From an uncultured Porphyromonadaceae bacterium (GTDB lineage Bacteria; Bacteroidota; Bacteroidia; Bacteroidales; Muribaculaceae), in contig CAMWUJ010000013.1 in NCBI GenBank assembly GCA_947177405.1, forward strand, positions 1-50,622: a stretch of 50,622 bases of DNA, in the 5' to 3' direction. The notes under the pieces are model-generated. The model was given only the letters and a program-made list of their open reading frames with translations, was not told the DNA's origin and ran no database searches. The position numbers and the translations under genes are program-made. Shown piece after piece: positions 17,229-26,215 of this stretch. Within the stretch, counting starts at the first letter, position 1, and each line of letters opens with the position of its first letter.

Positions 17229-18281
17229 ATGCCTGCAACAAAAAATGCAATGACACGCTATGCGTTGATCGATAGAATGCTTGCCAACCGTAATAGACCA
17301 TACTCTATTCAGGATATAACGGATACTTTAAATGAAAAGTTGCCGGAGTTTGGTCAGAGCCCCGTCTCTAAACGATGCGTTGAGAAGGATTTGAATTACT
17401 TAGAGTATGACAGCCCCTTCGATGTGGATATAGAAGAATATTGGATTGATGCTTCAGATAAAAATGACCGCCCTTATAGGAAGCGTTGCATTCGTTATGC
17501 GGATCCAACATTTTCAATATTTAAGCCAAAATTGACTGACGAAGAAAAAACAGTATTGTCAATAGCTCTTGACGCCCTTGGCAGTTTTGACGGGCTTGAT
17601 AATTTTGAATGGCTCAATGACTTGACAAATCGCTTGAATTTAGAGCAGCATGAACCGGTAATTTCTTTATCCAAAAATTTGCAGACTAATTCCACACTTA
17701 TTGCGAGGCTGTTTACAGTAATAAGACTTAAACAAGTTATTAATCTACATTATCACACATTCATAAATGACGAGATTCGTAGTGTTTGCATATCACCTTA
17801 TTTACTTAAGGAATACAATAATAGGTGGTATCTAATTGCATCGGCATCAGATACGGGACGAATATTAACATTTCCATTAGACCGCATTGACAATTTCAGT
17901 ATCAACACTAATGTGTTATATTTATCGGCTCCTGAAGACCTGTATGAACGTTATGAAGAGATCATTGGTGTTACATATAACGAAGATTGCTCGCTTCAAA
18001 AAATCATATTCTGGGTATCGGACAACTCAAAGGATTACGTTATTACCAAACCAATTCATGGCTCTCAGAAAATCATTAGAGGAGATATGGACTCACAACT
18101 TCGCCATACCTATCCGAAACTAAATAATGGAAAATTCTTTCAGATAGAGTGCCGTGAGAACTACGAACTAATTAGGGAACTTATTTCATACGGGCCTGAA
18201 CTAATATTATTGTATCCTACCAAACTTAAAAACAAGATACAAAGACGTTTAGATAACACATTATTACAATATAGATTGTAA
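17229..18281 (+). CDS. WYL-domain transcriptional regulator
   Basis: The protein has 350 residues. Residues 1-75 form a winged helix-turn-helix (RYALIDRMLANRNRPYSIQDI...), and the WYL domain lies at about 155-225 with the naming residues in NNRWYLIAS. A WCX-type C-terminal domain follows. WYL proteins such as BrxR and CapW often repress their own defence operon and sense nucleic-acid or nucleotide signals (family knowledge). This gene is the last of the operon, 4 bases after the TPR gene, so autoregulation is likely. The GCGAAC palindrome at 7729-7747 is the best operator candidate. No terminator is visible in the 124 bases after it. Confidence 0.9.
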   Translation: MPATKNAMTRYALIDRMLANRNRPYSIQDITDTLNEKLPEFGQSPVSKRCVEKDLNYLEYDSPFDVDIEEYWIDASDKNDRPYRKRCIRYADPTFSIFKPKLTDEEKTVLSIALDALGSFDGLDNFEWLNDLTNRLNLEQHEPVISLSKNLQTNSTLIARLFTVIRLKQVINLHYHTFINDEIRSVCISPYLLKEYNNRWYLIASASDTGRILTFPLDRIDNFSINTNVLYLSAPEDLYERYEEIIGVTYNEDCSLQKIIFWVSDNSKDYVITKPIHGSQKIIRGDMDSQLRHTYPKLNNGKFFQIECRENYELIRELISYGPELILLYPTKLKNKIQRRLDNTLLQYRL

Positions 18282-18405
18282 TAACTTTGGATATATTTAA
18301 TTGTCTGGTATCCTAAAAAAATAGTTGTTAATCCCAATCTATTATTAAACTATAAAATTCCCCAAAACGATATAAGATGGATGCGGATTTAAGGAATTTT
18401 ATTAC

Positions 18406-18975
18406 CTATAGATTGAAATAGAAGGTGCCGGTGGAGAGGGGCACATAAAAATTATAATATACCCCGCGAAGATAATAATATGTATTGAAAGCCTGCTGGT
18501 CGATTCCTGTATCCCAAAAATCAGTCCACGGATTATATGCGTTCAAGACCTCCACATTGTATTGAGCTCCATTGTAAGTATAGCTCACCACCATCGGTAT
18601 CACACGCCATATTCCCTGTGCATCGTAACCACATGCTATGACTTTCTCCACTCCCTGATTTGGATTGGGAGTGACGTTGACCACAATAGAGGGGTTTGTG
18701 TTCCAGTTGTTCCACCCCGGTCCCCATCCGTTGTTCCAGCCCGGACCGGGACCTACCGGACCGGGACCCGGATTCCATCCCAAACCATTTGCAGGACCAA
18801 TGGGTGCGTTGGGTCGAAAACTACCCCCGGATCCGGGAGCCGGAACTGATGTAGCCCCACCGGGGCCTCCACCGGGGGCGCCTAAACTATTTTGAGCATT
18901 AACTGATCCGGCCAACCCAATGATGGAAGCCACCAATACGGATAGTCGCAGATATCTTGAAATCGTGTTTTTCAT
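18406..18975 (-). CDS. Secreted Gly/Pro/Asn/Trp-rich protein of unknown function
   Basis: The 189-residue protein has a signal peptide ending near NAQN (about residue 28). Residues about 30-95 are a low-complexity segment of Gly, Pro, Trp and Asn with repeats of the form GPGPGWNNGWGPGWNN. The last 90 residues form a tyrosine-rich globular-looking domain (IWRVIPMVVSYTYNGAQYNVEVLNAYNPWTDFWDTG...). I do not recognise the family. Similar small secreted proteins are frequent in Bacteroidales. It is a single gene convergent with the WYL operon, and its start is about 85 bases from the divergent promoter of the next gene. A surface or periplasmic role is inferred only from the signal peptide. Confidence 0.75.
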   Translation of the reverse strand: MKNTISRYLRLSVLVASIIGLAGSVNAQNSLGAPGGGPGGATSVPAPGSGGSFRPNAPIGPANGLGWNPGPGPVGPGPGWNNGWGPGWNNWNTNPSIVVNVTPNPNQGVEKVIACGYDAQGIWRVIPMVVSYTYNGAQYNVEVLNAYNPWTDFWDTGIDQQAFNTYYYLRGVYYNFYVPLSTGTFYFNL

Positions 18976-19059
18976 AATTTTCCTTTTTTCTATTATAACA
19001 ATTCACACGCCCAAAATCCTTCCGAAATTCTCTTGGATGCACGGCGTTTCTATCAATTT

Positions 19060-19091
19060 TTTGCTAATTTTAAAATATTTGCTTACCTTTG
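19060..19091 (+). promoter_or_regulatory. Bacteroidetes-type promoter (TTTG-N20-TACCTTTG)
   Basis: TTTG at 19060-19063 and TACCTTTG at 19084-19091 are separated by 20 bases, an exact match to the Bacteroidetes consensus. The predicted start near 19097 leaves a leader of about 30 bases before the ATG at 19127. This supports 19127 over the longer upstream reading frame. Confidence 0.8.
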
Positions 19092-19126
19092 CACCTCTCA
19101 TAATACTTTATTATTACCATTTGCTT

Positions 19127-20518
19127 ATGAAAAAGATTTACGCTTTGTTACTATGTTCTCTTCTCGGAGGCAATATTCTCTTGGCCTCTCCCTCCTTCAA
19201 ATCCCTGATGAAGGGCAACCCAAAAAACACACCCCGGAAGGCAATCTCTGATAGAGAGAAATTTTCATCCCGATCCTCCCGGGCGGCTGAGATATGGAGA
19301 GCAAAGACCCAGAAATCTTTTGGCTGGAACGGCACCCGATGGGAACTCGAAGAGACCTATAAGACAGATTATGATTCCAATGGTCTCAAGACCGCACAGA
19401 CCGTAACCGACATAGAGGGATTCACTACAAAGGAAACATACACTTACAATGAAAACGGGATGTTGCAAACCCGCTTTGCTGAAGTGGCAGAATCCCCCAA
19501 TGGCGTATTTTCAAATTCCTCTAAACTCTCCAGAGAATATGACACTGTCCTAACCTCATTTATCACTGTAAATAATCAGGAACTCTGGACCGGAGAGGCA
19601 TGGGTGCCTTCCAACAATTACACTCAGACCATCACACGCAATGAGCAGGGAAACATAACCGCGATGGAAAGATCCGTGTATTATATGGGCATCATGGATC
19701 CTGTGTATAGACTCAAGATAGAATATGGAGCTGACGGAAAAGCCTCAAGAATGGAAGAATCCGAGCTCACCTATGATTATGCTTCCGAGGAATATGAATG
19801 GGTTGTATCTACAGTTATCGAGGATATTATATGGGAGGAGACCAACGGTCAGATAGTGAATATTTCCGAACTCAACGACCTCTTCGAGGGAGATAACCGC
19901 ATCAAGAGCGCCACAGTGACTGTGGAGGACATGACCGCTTCCTTGAATGTGGAATATGAAGGACCGGAATATACAGCCACATTAGCTTTCTTCGACGAGG
20001 AAGAGGGAATGAATGTGGAATCATCTATTTCACTCTCCTATCTTGATTCCGCCACTGATCCCGACTCCAATCATTGGACTATCGGTAGAGAATATCTCAC
20101 CACCACCCGCTTCATGATGACATCCCTTCCTATATATGAGGAGAATGTCCGTGAAACCTACGTCTATGACAACAATGACCTCATTATTCTTGAAAAAGTG
20201 GAAATTGGGAATGGTGAAGACTGGGAGATCGAAGATATGGTGACAGGAAATGTAAAATATGATGAGGAGAAAGGGTATCCACTCAGCTGGACAGTAGCTG
20301 CTCTGGATTATGAATCCGGTCAGGTAGTCAACTCTTTCCGTGCATTATATTCTGATTATGAGGATGTCTCAGTCGCCGGTGTGGAAGAAATATCTCCCGA
20401 AACGGGTGATTACCCGGCTATCTATTATAATCTTCAGGGGATGCGTGTGGATAAACCTCAGGCGGGTGCTTTCTATATAAAGGTAGTCAACGGTAAAAGC
20501 ACAGTCATAAGATTATAA
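19127..20518 (+). CDS. Secreted protein with YD-like repeats and a Bacteroidales C-terminal tail
   Basis: The frame is open from 18920, but the ATG at 19127 follows a perfect promoter and opens a signal peptide (MKKIYALLLCSLLGGNILLA), giving 463 residues. The body holds tandem beta-strand repeats of the type YDSNGLKTAQTV...TYTYNENGMLQTRF, similar to the YD repeats of Rhs-like proteins. The end, YYNLQGMRVDKPQAGAFYIK, is the tail seen on many secreted Bacteroidales proteins and resembles a type IX secretion or surface-anchoring domain (inference). No enzyme motif is visible. A terminator follows at 20577-20624. Confidence 0.8.
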   Translation: MKKIYALLLCSLLGGNILLASPSFKSLMKGNPKNTPRKAISDREKFSSRSSRAAEIWRAKTQKSFGWNGTRWELEETYKTDYDSNGLKTAQTVTDIEGFTTKETYTYNENGMLQTRFAEVAESPNGVFSNSSKLSREYDTVLTSFITVNNQELWTGEAWVPSNNYTQTITRNEQGNITAMERSVYYMGIMDPVYRLKIEYGADGKASRMEESELTYDYASEEYEWVVSTVIEDIIWEETNGQIVNISELNDLFEGDNRIKSATVTVEDMTASLNVEYEGPEYTATLAFFDEEEGMNVESSISLSYLDSATDPDSNHWTIGREYLTTTRFMMTSLPIYEENVRETYVYDNNDLIILEKVEIGNGEDWEIEDMVTGNVKYDEEKGYPLSWTVAALDYESGQVVNSFRALYSDYEDVSVAGVEEISPETGDYPAIYYNLQGMRVDKPQAGAFYIKVVNGKSTVIRL

Positions 20519-20576
20519 GAGAAATGATTGCAAGGTGAAAAGATTGTAAGGTTATAATCATAAGTATCGGGGCTAC

Positions 20577-20624
20577 AAAGACCACATTTCCTCTGTTTAT
20601 CAAAGGGAATGGGGTCTTTTATAT
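20577..20624 (+). terminator. Rho-independent terminator after the YD-repeat protein gene
   Basis: AAAGACC (20577-20583) pairs with GGTCTTT (20613-20619); CATT/AATG and CC/GG extend the stem after single mismatches. TTTT and an AT-rich run follow. Confidence 0.8.
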
Positions 20625-20696
20625 AATTTCATTCCCAATTTCTCTTTATCCAGCAATATTTTGAAGCACGGTGGCCGATATTTAAAGAAAAATCAG

Positions 20697-20704
20697 TAAA
20701 TTTG
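20697..20704 (+). promoter_or_regulatory. -7 box TAAATTTG upstream of glyS
   Basis: TAAATTTG at 20697-20704 fits TAnnTTTG and lies 62 bases before the glyS ATG. No TTTG is found at the normal -33 distance, so it is a partial match. Confidence 0.5.
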
Positions 20705-20766
20705 CAGATTGATAAGCAGAATAATAACCATTGCGCCCCGGGGCTGCAATAAATATAATAATAACA

Positions 20767-22311
20767 ATGGCAAAACAGGAAGACGTTTTCAAAACCATCA
20801 TAGCCCATGCCAAAGAATATGGGTTTGTGTTTCAATCCTCTGAAATCTACGACGGTCTCTCCGCCGTGTATGACTACGGTCAGAACGGTGTGGAGCTGAA
20901 AAATAATATCAAACGTTACTGGTGGGAGGCTATGACAATGCTCCATGATAATATCGTGGGTATTGACTCCGCCATCTTCATGCACCCCACCATCTGGAAA
21001 GCTTCCGGACATGTGGATGCGTTCAACGATCCTTTGATCGACAACCGCGACTCCAAGAAACGCTATCGCGCCGATGTGCTCATAGAAGACGAAATGGCTA
21101 AATTCGATGACAAAATCAACAAGGAAGTGGCTAAGGCCGCCAAACGCTTCGGTGATGCATTCGATGAGAATCAGTTCCGCGCAACAAATGCCCGTGTGAT
21201 CGAGAATCAGAAGAAACGCGACGAACTTCATGATCGTTTCTCCAAAGCCATGAATGATAACAATCTCGATGAGCTCAAGCAGATTATCCTCGATTATGAG
21301 ATTGTGGACCCTATCTCCGGAACCCGCAACTGGACCGACGTGCGCCAGTTCAACCTAATGTTCAAGACAGAAATGGGATCAACTGCCGATGGCGCGATGA
21401 ACGTCTATCTTCGTCCTGAAACAGCTCAGGGTATTTTCGTAAACTATCTTAACGTGCAGAAAACCGGCCGTATGCGTCTCCCCTTCGGTATCGCCCAGAT
21501 CGGTAAGGCTTTCCGTAATGAGATTGTGGCTCGTCAGTTCATCTTCCGTATGCGTGAATTCGAGCAGATGGAGATGCAATTCTTCGTTCGTCCCGGCGAG
21601 GAGCTCAAATATTTCGAATTCTGGAAAGAGACCCGCATGAAATGGCACAAGACCCTGGGGCTGGGCGATGAGAAATATCGTTTCCACGATCACGACAAAC
21701 TCGCCCACTATGCCAACGCCGCTACCGATATCGAATTCCGCATGCCTTTCGGTTTCAAGGAAGTGGAAGGTATCCATTCACGCACAAACTTCGACCTCTC
21801 ACAGCATGAGAAATTCTCAGGTAAGAAGATTCAATATTTCGATCCCGAGCTCAACGAAAGCTATGTGCCATACGTGATCGAGACTTCAATCGGTGTTGAC
21901 CGTATGTTCCTGAGCGTATTCTGCAGCTGCTACGAAGATCAGGATCTCGGCAACGGCGACCACCGAGTGGTGCTCCACTTCCCGGCTCCTATCGCACCGG
22001 TGAAATGCGCCGTCCTCCCGCTTGTGAAAAAAGACGGTCTCCCCGAAAAGGCACGCGAGATCCAGCATCGCCTGCGCTTCGACTTCACCTGCAACTACGA
22101 TGAGAAAGACTCCATCGGCAAGCGCTACCGCAGACAGGATGCTATCGGAACCCCCTATTGCATCACAGTCGATCATCAGACTCTTGAAGATAACACTGTT
22201 ACTCTCCGTCATCGCGACACTATGGAGCAAAGCCGCATAAATGCCGATGACCTCGTCAAGATCCTTCATGACGAGGTGAGTCTCAACAGTCTGCTTCGCA
22301 AACTTCTTTAA
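20767..22311 (+). CDS. glyS: Glycyl-tRNA synthetase (dimeric, class II)
   Basis: The 514-residue enzyme charges tRNA-Gly in the cytoplasm. It is the single-chain alpha2 type, not the alpha2beta2 type of E. coli. Visible motifs are the RPETAQGIFVNY segment (about residues 217-228), class II motif 2 around IGKAFRNEI (about 248-256) and RMREFEQMEMQFF. Motif 3 appears near the C-terminal anticodon-binding domain (IETSIGVDRMFLSVF). The frame is open 12 codons upstream, but the ATG at 20767 begins the usual MAKQEDVFKTIIAHAKEYGF start and follows a -7 box, so it is preferred. A lipoprotein gene and an FKBP gene follow in the same direction. Confidence 0.97.
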   Translation: MAKQEDVFKTIIAHAKEYGFVFQSSEIYDGLSAVYDYGQNGVELKNNIKRYWWEAMTMLHDNIVGIDSAIFMHPTIWKASGHVDAFNDPLIDNRDSKKRYRADVLIEDEMAKFDDKINKEVAKAAKRFGDAFDENQFRATNARVIENQKKRDELHDRFSKAMNDNNLDELKQIILDYEIVDPISGTRNWTDVRQFNLMFKTEMGSTADGAMNVYLRPETAQGIFVNYLNVQKTGRMRLPFGIAQIGKAFRNEIVARQFIFRMREFEQMEMQFFVRPGEELKYFEFWKETRMKWHKTLGLGDEKYRFHDHDKLAHYANAATDIEFRMPFGFKEVEGIHSRTNFDLSQHEKFSGKKIQYFDPELNESYVPYVIETSIGVDRMFLSVFCSCYEDQDLGNGDHRVVLHFPAPIAPVKCAVLPLVKKDGLPEKAREIQHRLRFDFTCNYDEKDSIGKRYRRQDAIGTPYCITVDHQTLEDNTVTLRHRDTMEQSRINADDLVKILHDEVSLNSLLRKLL

Positions 22312-22325
22312 GTATTCTCCATTAC

Positions 22326-22360
22326 TCCATCCGGCCTCCCTCTCCCGGAGGTCGGATGGA
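22326..22360. terminator. Strong hairpin between glyS and the LemA gene
   Basis: TCCATCCGGCCTCC (22326-22339) pairs with GGAGGTCGGATGGA (22347-22360) over 14 bp including one G-T pair. Only scattered T residues follow, so it may be a weak terminator or an mRNA-processing stem at 15 bases after glyS. Confidence 0.6.
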
Positions 22361-22379
22361 TCATATCATTTCCCTAAAT

Positions 22380-22967
22380 ATGAAAAAAATATTATTCATG
22401 ATACTTGCAGTGGTGGCTCTTTCCTCGCTCACCTCCTGCAACTATAATTCTCTGGTGGAGAAGCAACAGAATGTGGATCAGGCATGGGCACAGGTGGAAA
22501 ACCAATACCAGCGCCGTGCCGACCTTATCCCCAATCTCGTCAATACAGTGAAAGGGTATGCCGAGCATGAGAGCAAAACTCTCGAAACCGTCACCAATGC
22601 CCGCGCCGGTCTCACCAAAGCTTATGAGACAGCTCAGGCCACCGAGGCTTCGCCCGAAAACATCGATCAGTATCAGCAGGCACAAAGCAAACTGAAGAGC
22701 GCTCTCGACATATATGTCAACGCCGTGCATGAGGCATATCCCGACCTGAAGGCCAACACCAACTTCATGAATCTTCAGACCCAGCTCGAAGGAACCGAAA
22801 ACCGCATCTCCACCGAGCGTATGCGCTACACCGAAGCCGTGAAGGATTACAATACATCTATAAAGAAATTCCCCACCAATATCTATGCCGGATGGTTCGG
22901 TTTCAAGGAGAAACCCCAGTTTAAGGCAGAAGCAGGCGCTCAGAAAGCACCCACTGTCGAATTCTGA
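22380..22967 (+). CDS. lemA: LemA-family lipoprotein
   Basis: The 195-residue protein starts with a lipoprotein signal whose lipobox LTSC gives the modified cysteine at about residue 21. The LemA core follows: VDQAWAQVENQYQRRADLIPNLVNTVKGYAEHE (about 32-64), with a conserved NARAGL stretch. It ends with the typical YNTSIKKFPTNIYAGWFGFK region. LemA proteins are helical membrane-anchored proteins with no settled role (family knowledge). The start at 22380 is chosen because it opens the signal peptide; eight codons upstream also read through. It lies 44 bases before an FKBP-like lipoprotein gene. Confidence 0.93.
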   Translation: MKKILFMILAVVALSSLTSCNYNSLVEKQQNVDQAWAQVENQYQRRADLIPNLVNTVKGYAEHESKTLETVTNARAGLTKAYETAQATEASPENIDQYQQAQSKLKSALDIYVNAVHEAYPDLKANTNFMNLQTQLEGTENRISTERMRYTEAVKDYNTSIKKFPTNIYAGWFGFKEKPQFKAEAGAQKAPTVEF

Positions 22968-23011
22968 TATCACGGCAACCACCTCTAATTAAGAACCTTG
23001 ATTCTTTAAAA

Positions 23012-23557
23012 ATGAAGAAAATCCTATTCATATACCCCGCTCTCGCTCTCTGTTCCATCATCTTCAACGGATGTCTTAAAGGGCATGACAACGACTATTA
23101 TTCCGACTGGAGGAAGCAGAACGACGAATGGATCGCTAATTTAGAGAGCGAAGTGGCTGCAGGAAGAAGCGAATATACCAAGTTCTCAGCCGATTGGGCT
23201 CCTCAGAACAGTGTTTTTGTGAAATGGCATAACGACCGTGCGCTCACACAGAAAAACCTCACCCCCCTCTCCACATCTACCGTTGATATTACCTATTCGA
23301 TGGAGAATATCGAGGGAAAGAACCTCGGTGATTCATTTTCCGTCACCACCTATGGCGACAGCATCTACCGCAGTCAGCCTAACCAGAACATTGCCGGAAT
23401 GTGGATCGCCATGCTAAATATGCATGTAGGCGACTCGGTGACAATGGTGATCCCTTATCTCTCAGGATACGGAGCAAAAGCACAAGGCGGTATCCTCCCT
23501 TATTCAACATTGATTTATCATGTTAAGATGAAGAATGTGTTGAGATACGAAAAATAA
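23012..23557 (+). CDS. FKBP-type peptidyl-prolyl isomerase-like lipoprotein
   Basis: The 181-residue protein has a lipoprotein signal with cysteine at about 21 (IIFNGCLKG). Residues about 90-181 resemble an FKBP domain: the strand VDITYSMENIEGKNLGDSF, the GMWIAMLNMHVGDSVTMVIP core, the YGAKAQGGILPYSTL loop and the last strand IYHVKMKNV. FKBPs help fold proteins, here in the periplasm or at a membrane (family knowledge). The usual aromatic residues of the active pocket are only partly present, so activity is uncertain. It lies between the LemA and S9-peptidase genes in one direction with short gaps. Confidence 0.85.
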   Translation: MKKILFIYPALALCSIIFNGCLKGHDNDYYSDWRKQNDEWIANLESEVAAGRSEYTKFSADWAPQNSVFVKWHNDRALTQKNLTPLSTSTVDITYSMENIEGKNLGDSFSVTTYGDSIYRSQPNQNIAGMWIAMLNMHVGDSVTMVIPYLSGYGAKAQGGILPYSTLIYHVKMKNVLRYEK

Positions 23558-23580
23558 ACCAATCTCCTAAAACCTTTACA

Positions 23581-26100
23581 ATGAAACCTTATCTCTTAGC
23601 TCTATTGTCGGCCTCTCTGATCGGAGGAGCTGCTTCTGCCTATACTCTCACCGGATTCAGACAGCTCGCCCCGGCCGACCTCAACATTCCACCCATGCCT
23701 GATTCCCTTACAAAGGAGAATCCTTTCTCGGCTGACAAACTTCTTGAGATGCGTGCCGCCCTTCGTGCCGCAGATTTCAAGCAAGACTGGACCACAATTC
23801 TGCCCGACACTGCCGGAAGAGTGATGTTGAAGAAAGCCGATACGCGACCACGCCTTCACACTATAACCACACGACTGCGCGCCGACCGTTTCTGTAAAGG
23901 AAAACTCGTGCTCAACACTCCGGCGATGGCCGACCTGCTGGTCAACGGTGCCTCCGTTGCCAAAAAGACTACTTCCGATTCTCTCCCCTCCGATATTTCA
24001 GCCCCCCTCGACCTCAATCCGGAAGCCGATTACGATATCCAGATTAATCTCCTCGCGATGCCCGATGACAAAGGGGATGCTGACTTCAAATTGGAATTCG
24101 TGCCAGATAAGGAATTCGAGAATGTCAATCTATTCTCTTCCAATGATATGAAACGTCGATTCGCCCCGGTCAATACCATGAGGGGCGAGAGAGTGACCAA
24201 TGTGCAGCTCTCTCCTGATGGCAAATACCTCATCACCGTATATTCCCGCACCGTCTCGGCTACCGAGACCTATCGCCGTGCCACTCTTTCCGAAACAGCC
24301 ACTGGAAAGGTGATAAATGAAAATATCGACCCTGCCTCTTCATGGATGTCTAAAGGTAGCACCCTTTATTATCCGGTGTCCTCACAAGGGGGATTTGATT
24401 TATACACAATGGATCTCCCCTCGATGAATACCCGGAAACTGGCTGCCGGAATACCCGACAATAATTTCACTCTCTCACCGGATTCCCGCTATCTCTTCTA
24501 TTACAAGACTGTGGAAGGCGATAAGGATACCGGCGTGATGCGCAGGGTGAAGAGTCCCGATGACCGTATTCCCGGCGACCGTGACCGCAGCTACATAATG
24601 CGTTACGACCTCAAGAATCGCATCGCTGTGCCTCTCACCTATGGTGGTTCTTCAACAATTATGCTTGATTTCAACCGCGATGGATCCAAGATGCTTTTCA
24701 TGTCAACGCGTCAGACTCCCTCAGAGTATCCTTTCTATCTCAATTCAATCATCGAGATGGACATGAATACATTGAAGACCGACACCATCATCGCTGACAA
24801 CGGATATGTGACCAATGCCATTTATTCTCCCGATGCACGGCAACTTTTCGTGACCGGAGGCCCACAGAGTTTCGGAGATTTAGGTGTGAACGCAGGAAAT
24901 CATGAGATTCCCAATGCTTTCGACAATCAGGGCTTCATCTATACTATTGCAGATGGAAATGTAAAGGCCGTGACTCGCGAATTTGACCCGGCTATCGAGG
25001 CGGGTCAGACATGGAACTATGCCGACGGTAAGATATATTTCAGGGGAGAGACCGGCTTCTTCACATACATATATTCTCTCGACCCTAAGACCGGTAAAAT
25101 ATCCCGCATAGATACCGATATGCGCACCGTGAGCAGATTCTCGCTTCCCGAAGATAATGCACAATGGCTCGCCTATTACGGCGGCGATTTCGATAATGTG
25201 GGGGCTGCATATCTCGTGAACCTCAAGACCGGAAAATCAAGGCTTATCGACAATCCTATGGCTGAAGAGCTCGAAGGAATAGAATTCGGCAAGATGGAAC
25301 CCTGGAAGTTCACTTCATCATTCGGCGATGAAATTGATGGTTACATCTGCTATCCTCCGGAATTTGATCCTTCCAAGAAATATCCCCTGATTGTATATTA
25401 TTATGGTGGCACATCTCCTTCGAATGCCTCCATGTATCATCTCTACAGTCCTCAGGTGTTTGCATCCCGTGACTATGTGGTATATGTGGTCAATCCGAGT
25501 GGAACCACCGGCTACGGACAGGAATTCTCTTCGCGCCATGTCAATGCCTGGGGAAAGCAGACTGCAGAGGAGATTATCGAGGGAACCAAGAAATTCTGCA
25601 AGGATCACAAGTTTATCGACGACAAGAAGATAGGCTGTATCGGTGCTTCCTACGGAGGATTCATGACCCAGTATCTCCAGACCCTCACCGACATCTTCGC
25701 TGCCGCTGTCTCCCACGCCGGTATCTCCAATGTGACAAGCTACTGGGGCGAAGGCTTCTGGGGCTATTCATATAATTCCGTGGCCGCCGCAAAGCATTAT
25801 CCCTGGACCGACCCCGATCTCTATACCCGTCAGGGTTCCCTCTTCAATGCTGATAAAATCCATACTCCCCTTCTCCTGCTTCATGGCAAGCTCGACACCA
25901 ATGTGCCCATCGGAGAAAGTATTCAGATATTCAATGCCCTCCGCGTATTAGGACGTGAGGTGGAATTTATCACTGTCGAGGATGAGAATCATGTGATATC
26001 GAATTACGACAGAAAGCTTCTTTGGCAAAACACCATCATGGCATGGTTTGCCAAATGGCTTCAGGACGATCCCCGCTGGTGGAATGAAATGTATAAATAA
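23581..26100 (+). CDS. S9-family prolyl oligopeptidase / DPP IV-like secreted peptidase
   Basis: The 839-residue protein has a short signal peptide (MKPYLLALLSASLIGGAASA). Residues about 180-560 form a beta-propeller with repeating blocks such as LSPDGKYLITVYSR. The C-terminal alpha/beta-hydrolase domain contains GASYGG with nucleophile S690, D772 in HGKLDTNVP and H804 in EDENHVIS, so the triad is complete. Such enzymes cut dipeptides or short peptides from proteins outside the inner membrane. It starts 23 bases after the FKBP gene and is closed by a 16-bp stem terminator. Confidence 0.94.
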   Translation: MKPYLLALLSASLIGGAASAYTLTGFRQLAPADLNIPPMPDSLTKENPFSADKLLEMRAALRAADFKQDWTTILPDTAGRVMLKKADTRPRLHTITTRLRADRFCKGKLVLNTPAMADLLVNGASVAKKTTSDSLPSDISAPLDLNPEADYDIQINLLAMPDDKGDADFKLEFVPDKEFENVNLFSSNDMKRRFAPVNTMRGERVTNVQLSPDGKYLITVYSRTVSATETYRRATLSETATGKVINENIDPASSWMSKGSTLYYPVSSQGGFDLYTMDLPSMNTRKLAAGIPDNNFTLSPDSRYLFYYKTVEGDKDTGVMRRVKSPDDRIPGDRDRSYIMRYDLKNRIAVPLTYGGSSTIMLDFNRDGSKMLFMSTRQTPSEYPFYLNSIIEMDMNTLKTDTIIADNGYVTNAIYSPDARQLFVTGGPQSFGDLGVNAGNHEIPNAFDNQGFIYTIADGNVKAVTREFDPAIEAGQTWNYADGKIYFRGETGFFTYIYSLDPKTGKISRIDTDMRTVSRFSLPEDNAQWLAYYGGDFDNVGAAYLVNLKTGKSRLIDNPMAEELEGIEFGKMEPWKFTSSFGDEIDGYICYPPEFDPSKKYPLIVYYYGGTSPSNASMYHLYSPQVFASRDYVVYVVNPSGTTGYGQEFSSRHVNAWGKQTAEEIIEGTKKFCKDHKFIDDKKIGCIGASYGGFMTQYLQTLTDIFAAAVSHAGISNVTSYWGEGFWGYSYNSVAAAKHYPWTDPDLYTRQGSLFNADKIHTPLLLLHGKLDTNVPIGESIQIFNALRVLGREVEFITVEDENHVISNYDRKLLWQNTIMAWFAKWLQDDPRWWNEMYK

Positions 26101-26117
26101 TCTCTTTTCATAAGATC

Positions 26118-26168
26118 GGAATATCGGAATCACCGGTTTTCATCCGTGATTCCGATATTCCATTTTCT
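26118..26168 (+). terminator. Rho-independent terminator after the S9 peptidase gene
   Basis: GGAATATCGGAATCAC (26118-26133) pairs perfectly with GTGATTCCGATATTCC (26146-26161), giving 16 bp, followed by ATTTT. Confidence 0.9.
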
Positions 26169-26215
26169 CAATTTTACTAATTCTCAATTTTACTAATAAA
26201 AATTCATAAGAAGAT

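Noticed and set aside
7276..18405. Attachment-site direct repeats flanking the island
   Set aside because: Comparing 7276-7400 with 18282-18405 by eye showed no shared stretch long enough to call.
18920..19126. 69-codon upstream extension of the YD-repeat protein
   Set aside because: The extension covers a perfect promoter and overlaps the start of the opposite gene, while the ATG at 19127 opens a signal peptide.
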